A DNA stretch of 64,000 bases from Candidula unifasciata (Eukaryota > Mollusca > Gastropoda > Stylommatophora > Geomitridae): the NCBI GenBank assembly GCA_905116865.2, contig CAJHNH020000557.1:1006184-1070183 (forward strand). Reading direction: 5' to 3'. Within the stretch, counting starts at the first letter, position 1, and each line of letters opens with the position of its first letter. This document shows, piece by piece, positions 20,451 to 64,000 of this stretch. Under the pieces are notes generated by a model that ran no database searches, had not been told where the DNA came from, and saw only the letters and a program-made list of their open reading frames with translations. Position numbers and translations under genes: made by a program.

Positions 20451-20451
<1 letters not shown>

Positions 20452-20536
<85 letters not shown>
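20452..20536. repeat. (TA)n microsatellite
   Basis: About 42 TA units directly abutting the SINE-C head. Confidence 0.97.
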
Positions 20537-20538
<2 letters not shown>

Positions 20539-20539
20539 C

Positions 20540-22290
20540 ATAGGCAAAAATTGTGTACACGTGTAGTTGCAATGGAAGAAGATAATGAGACAAACCAAGG
20601 AGACTGTGGAAAAATATTATATAGATAGACCTACACAAACTTGGAGTCACGAATTGGAGTGAAAATGGATGAATGGAGGCGGGTGATGTATAAAACCGTG
20701 AGCTTTAAAGGGTTCAAAATGCTGAAGAAGATATTTACTGATGAAGGGAGCAAAAATTCGAAACTGTCACATACCGTAATAGAAAACATTTAGTATTCAG
20801 TTTCCGGTGTATTTTATTATGATTGTTGTCCCGTCTGCTGGCTACAGACTACCCCCCTAGATCTCGTTTCTGGCTGTATATATCTAGATACATTGAGCTG
20901 TGCATTCCATTTGTTTAAGATTTCCAACTGCGAGTAAGTCTTAACAGCTCGTCTCGCATATACTTTACTTTTACAATATTCTTTATTGAAATTTATTATC
21001 TTCAAGGCATAATTAATAATAATATTAATAATAATAATATACAGATACTCGCTGGCCTGACTTGGTAGCTGACTGCAAACGATGGGGACGGAGAGATAGT
21101 GGGAATAACCCCAAGGCTGTGATATCGGATTTTAACTTAATTCAACTCAGCCCTGGCCTCGGAGGCTGCTAATCACTGCAGCCTGAAGGTGGTAGCAATT
21201 CTGCAACGACAGAAAAGAAATCGTGTCTGCTTGTGAGTGTAAAACTAAAACTGTAAAGTAACTCAACTGTTGTTTTCCTTGTCTGTTTGCGGAAATCGGG
21301 GGTGCACCCTGTGGCCGACAGGCATGAAGGTTTCAACTAGGGCACTAGACGTCTTTAATCTGCACAGAACGGGCATCGTGATCAGTCATTTTAGCCTTGT
21401 GAAGCTGTGTTCCTTGAGGAGGGGATCCGAGCACCCATGATCTGTCATTTTAGCCTTGTGAAGCTATTGTCCATGAGGAGGGGATCCGAGCACCCATGAT
21501 CTGTCAAGAGTACTTTGATGGTAGTCCTCACAAATTTTATTTTCAAGTTAGAGTTAAAACACACAGTGAAACAAGGAATGGTAATACCTAGTGCATGTCC
21601 CAGCGTGCATCTACGGAAGGTTGGTATGAGAGTGGCTCCCCATTCTGCAGACAGCTGTAGCTACCTAAACTAATAAAAAATGAACACGTCTACAAAGAGC
21701 TTGGCGTAAGTTGGTTTAGGGTCCGTGCTCCAGTAAAAGTTAAAAGCTAGCAGAAAAACATGGCTGTTGGTGAGTCCTCTATAACAGTGGTCCTCAAATC
21801 AAGGGGTCTGTGTTATCCTCTAAAAAAAAAAAAAAACCAACCTAAACACCCCTTCCTCCTTTTCTTTGTGGGGAGAAATTCTCATATAGATTTATTATTT
21901 CAAAATGACTACTAAAAAGTATAGGGTCCTTGGCAGAGCTTCAAAAATAAGAGGGGGGTCTGTGAGTTTCATATTATTGGGAACCCCTGATATAGAAGAC
22001 TCTTTAAACTCTGCAGTCAGATGTTTGGGTGCTCTCTCATGTCTAGAACAAAATATTCACTTGTTTACTTATGTGTCACACAAGCGTATACTGTATGTTA
22101 TAACATGATCTTATGCAATGAATTCCTACCACTGGAGGTTAGAAAACAGAATTCTTTAAAAAACACATCAATAGTAACAAATTATTCCTCTTGTGATTTG
22201 ATTCATATAACATTGAATAAAATGCTGCTACATACACCCCCCCCCCCCCCCCCCGCCCCCCTTGTATTTTAGTCTCATTCAGCATTTAGG
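20540..22290. other. Region upstream of the first aPKC coding exon
   Basis: No coding exon recognised. It holds LINE-like debris near 20610-20760, short (AAT)n near 21010, and a ~64-bp direct repeat (GAGGAGGGGATCCGAGCACC at about 21415 and 21475). A C run of about 24 nt lies at 22237-22262. Any aPKC 5' UTR exon and promoter would be here or in the spacer; acceptor-like TTTTAG and ATTCAG precede the ATG. Confidence 0.4.
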
Positions 22291-63789
<41,499 letters not shown>

Positions 63790-63904
63790 GTTAGTCGTGT
63801 GCTGTTTGTTGTTGTTTTTGTTGCAGTATTGTTGTCTCGTTTTTTTTCATACTCTTGAGCAAAAGTCACATTTTTTTCACCTGTCTTTTTTTTTAAAATG
63901 GAAA

Positions 63905-64000
63905 CTTTTTCTTCTTCATCTTCTTCTTCGCGTTTACCGGCTGTAAATTCCAGCAGAAAGTTCTGGTTGTTCATCCATTTGTTGCATGCACATCTGTTTT
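63905..64000 (-). mobile_element. SINE-B copy, cut by the window edge
   Basis: TTCTTCTTCGCGTTTACCGG then AGTTCTGGTTGTTCATCC is the 3' end of SINE-B. Confidence 0.75.

Overview
The window is eukaryotic nuclear DNA, most likely from a lophotrochozoan animal and probably a gastropod mollusc. The genes are split by introns with GT..AG sites. Conserved animal proteins can be read across the exons. Introns are packed with tandem minisatellites, tRNA-derived SINEs, a second SINE-like family ending in (GAA)n, and decayed LINE pieces. There are no operons, no CRISPR array and no bacterial signals. The mollusc assignment is an inference from the repeat types and protein divergence, not a proven identification.

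Layout. (1) 1-2.6 kb: mostly repeats, plus two weak candidate exons of an unidentified plus-strand gene. (2) 2.6-11.6 kb, minus strand: CAPZB, the beta subunit of F-actin capping protein. Five coding exons are readable (11604-11515, 9300-9179, 8762-8563, 6272-6207, 3600-3433). Two conserved internal segments of the protein cannot be found in the introns where they must lie. (3) 11.6-22.3 kb: the divergent spacer, filled with LINE and SINE remnants and a SINE-derived minisatellite. (4) 22.3 kb to the right edge, plus strand: one atypical protein kinase C gene (aPKC, PRKCI/PRKCZ type). It has 15 constitutive coding exons, a duplicated activation-loop exon and a candidate 15-nt microexon. Reading order is PB1 domain, pseudosubstrate, C1 zinc domain, acidic hinge, then kinase domain up to the sequence NTEDYLFQ. 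The last roughly 110 residues lie beyond the window.

The most striking observation is that the aPKC activation-loop exon exists twice, at 55165-55252 and 59771-59858. Both copies are 88 nt, with the same phases and good splice sites. They share [12 protein letters not shown] but differ at 8 of 29 residues. Because 88 is not a multiple of three, only one copy can be used per mRNA, so this looks like a mutually exclusive exon pair. Between the copies sits an intact intronless UBE2G1 (ubiquitin-conjugating enzyme E2 G1) retrocopy with a long 3' tail and an A27 run.

About 15 kb, nearly a quarter of the window, is tandem minisatellite, roughly one array per intron. Several arrays visibly grew out of SINE or LINE copies, and some carry splice-site-like motifs in every unit on the sense strand of the host gene. 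Together the two host genes are cytoskeleton and polarity genes: CapZ caps actin barbed ends, and aPKC is the kinase of the Par polarity complex. They are divergent neighbours; nothing in the sequence shows co-regulation.
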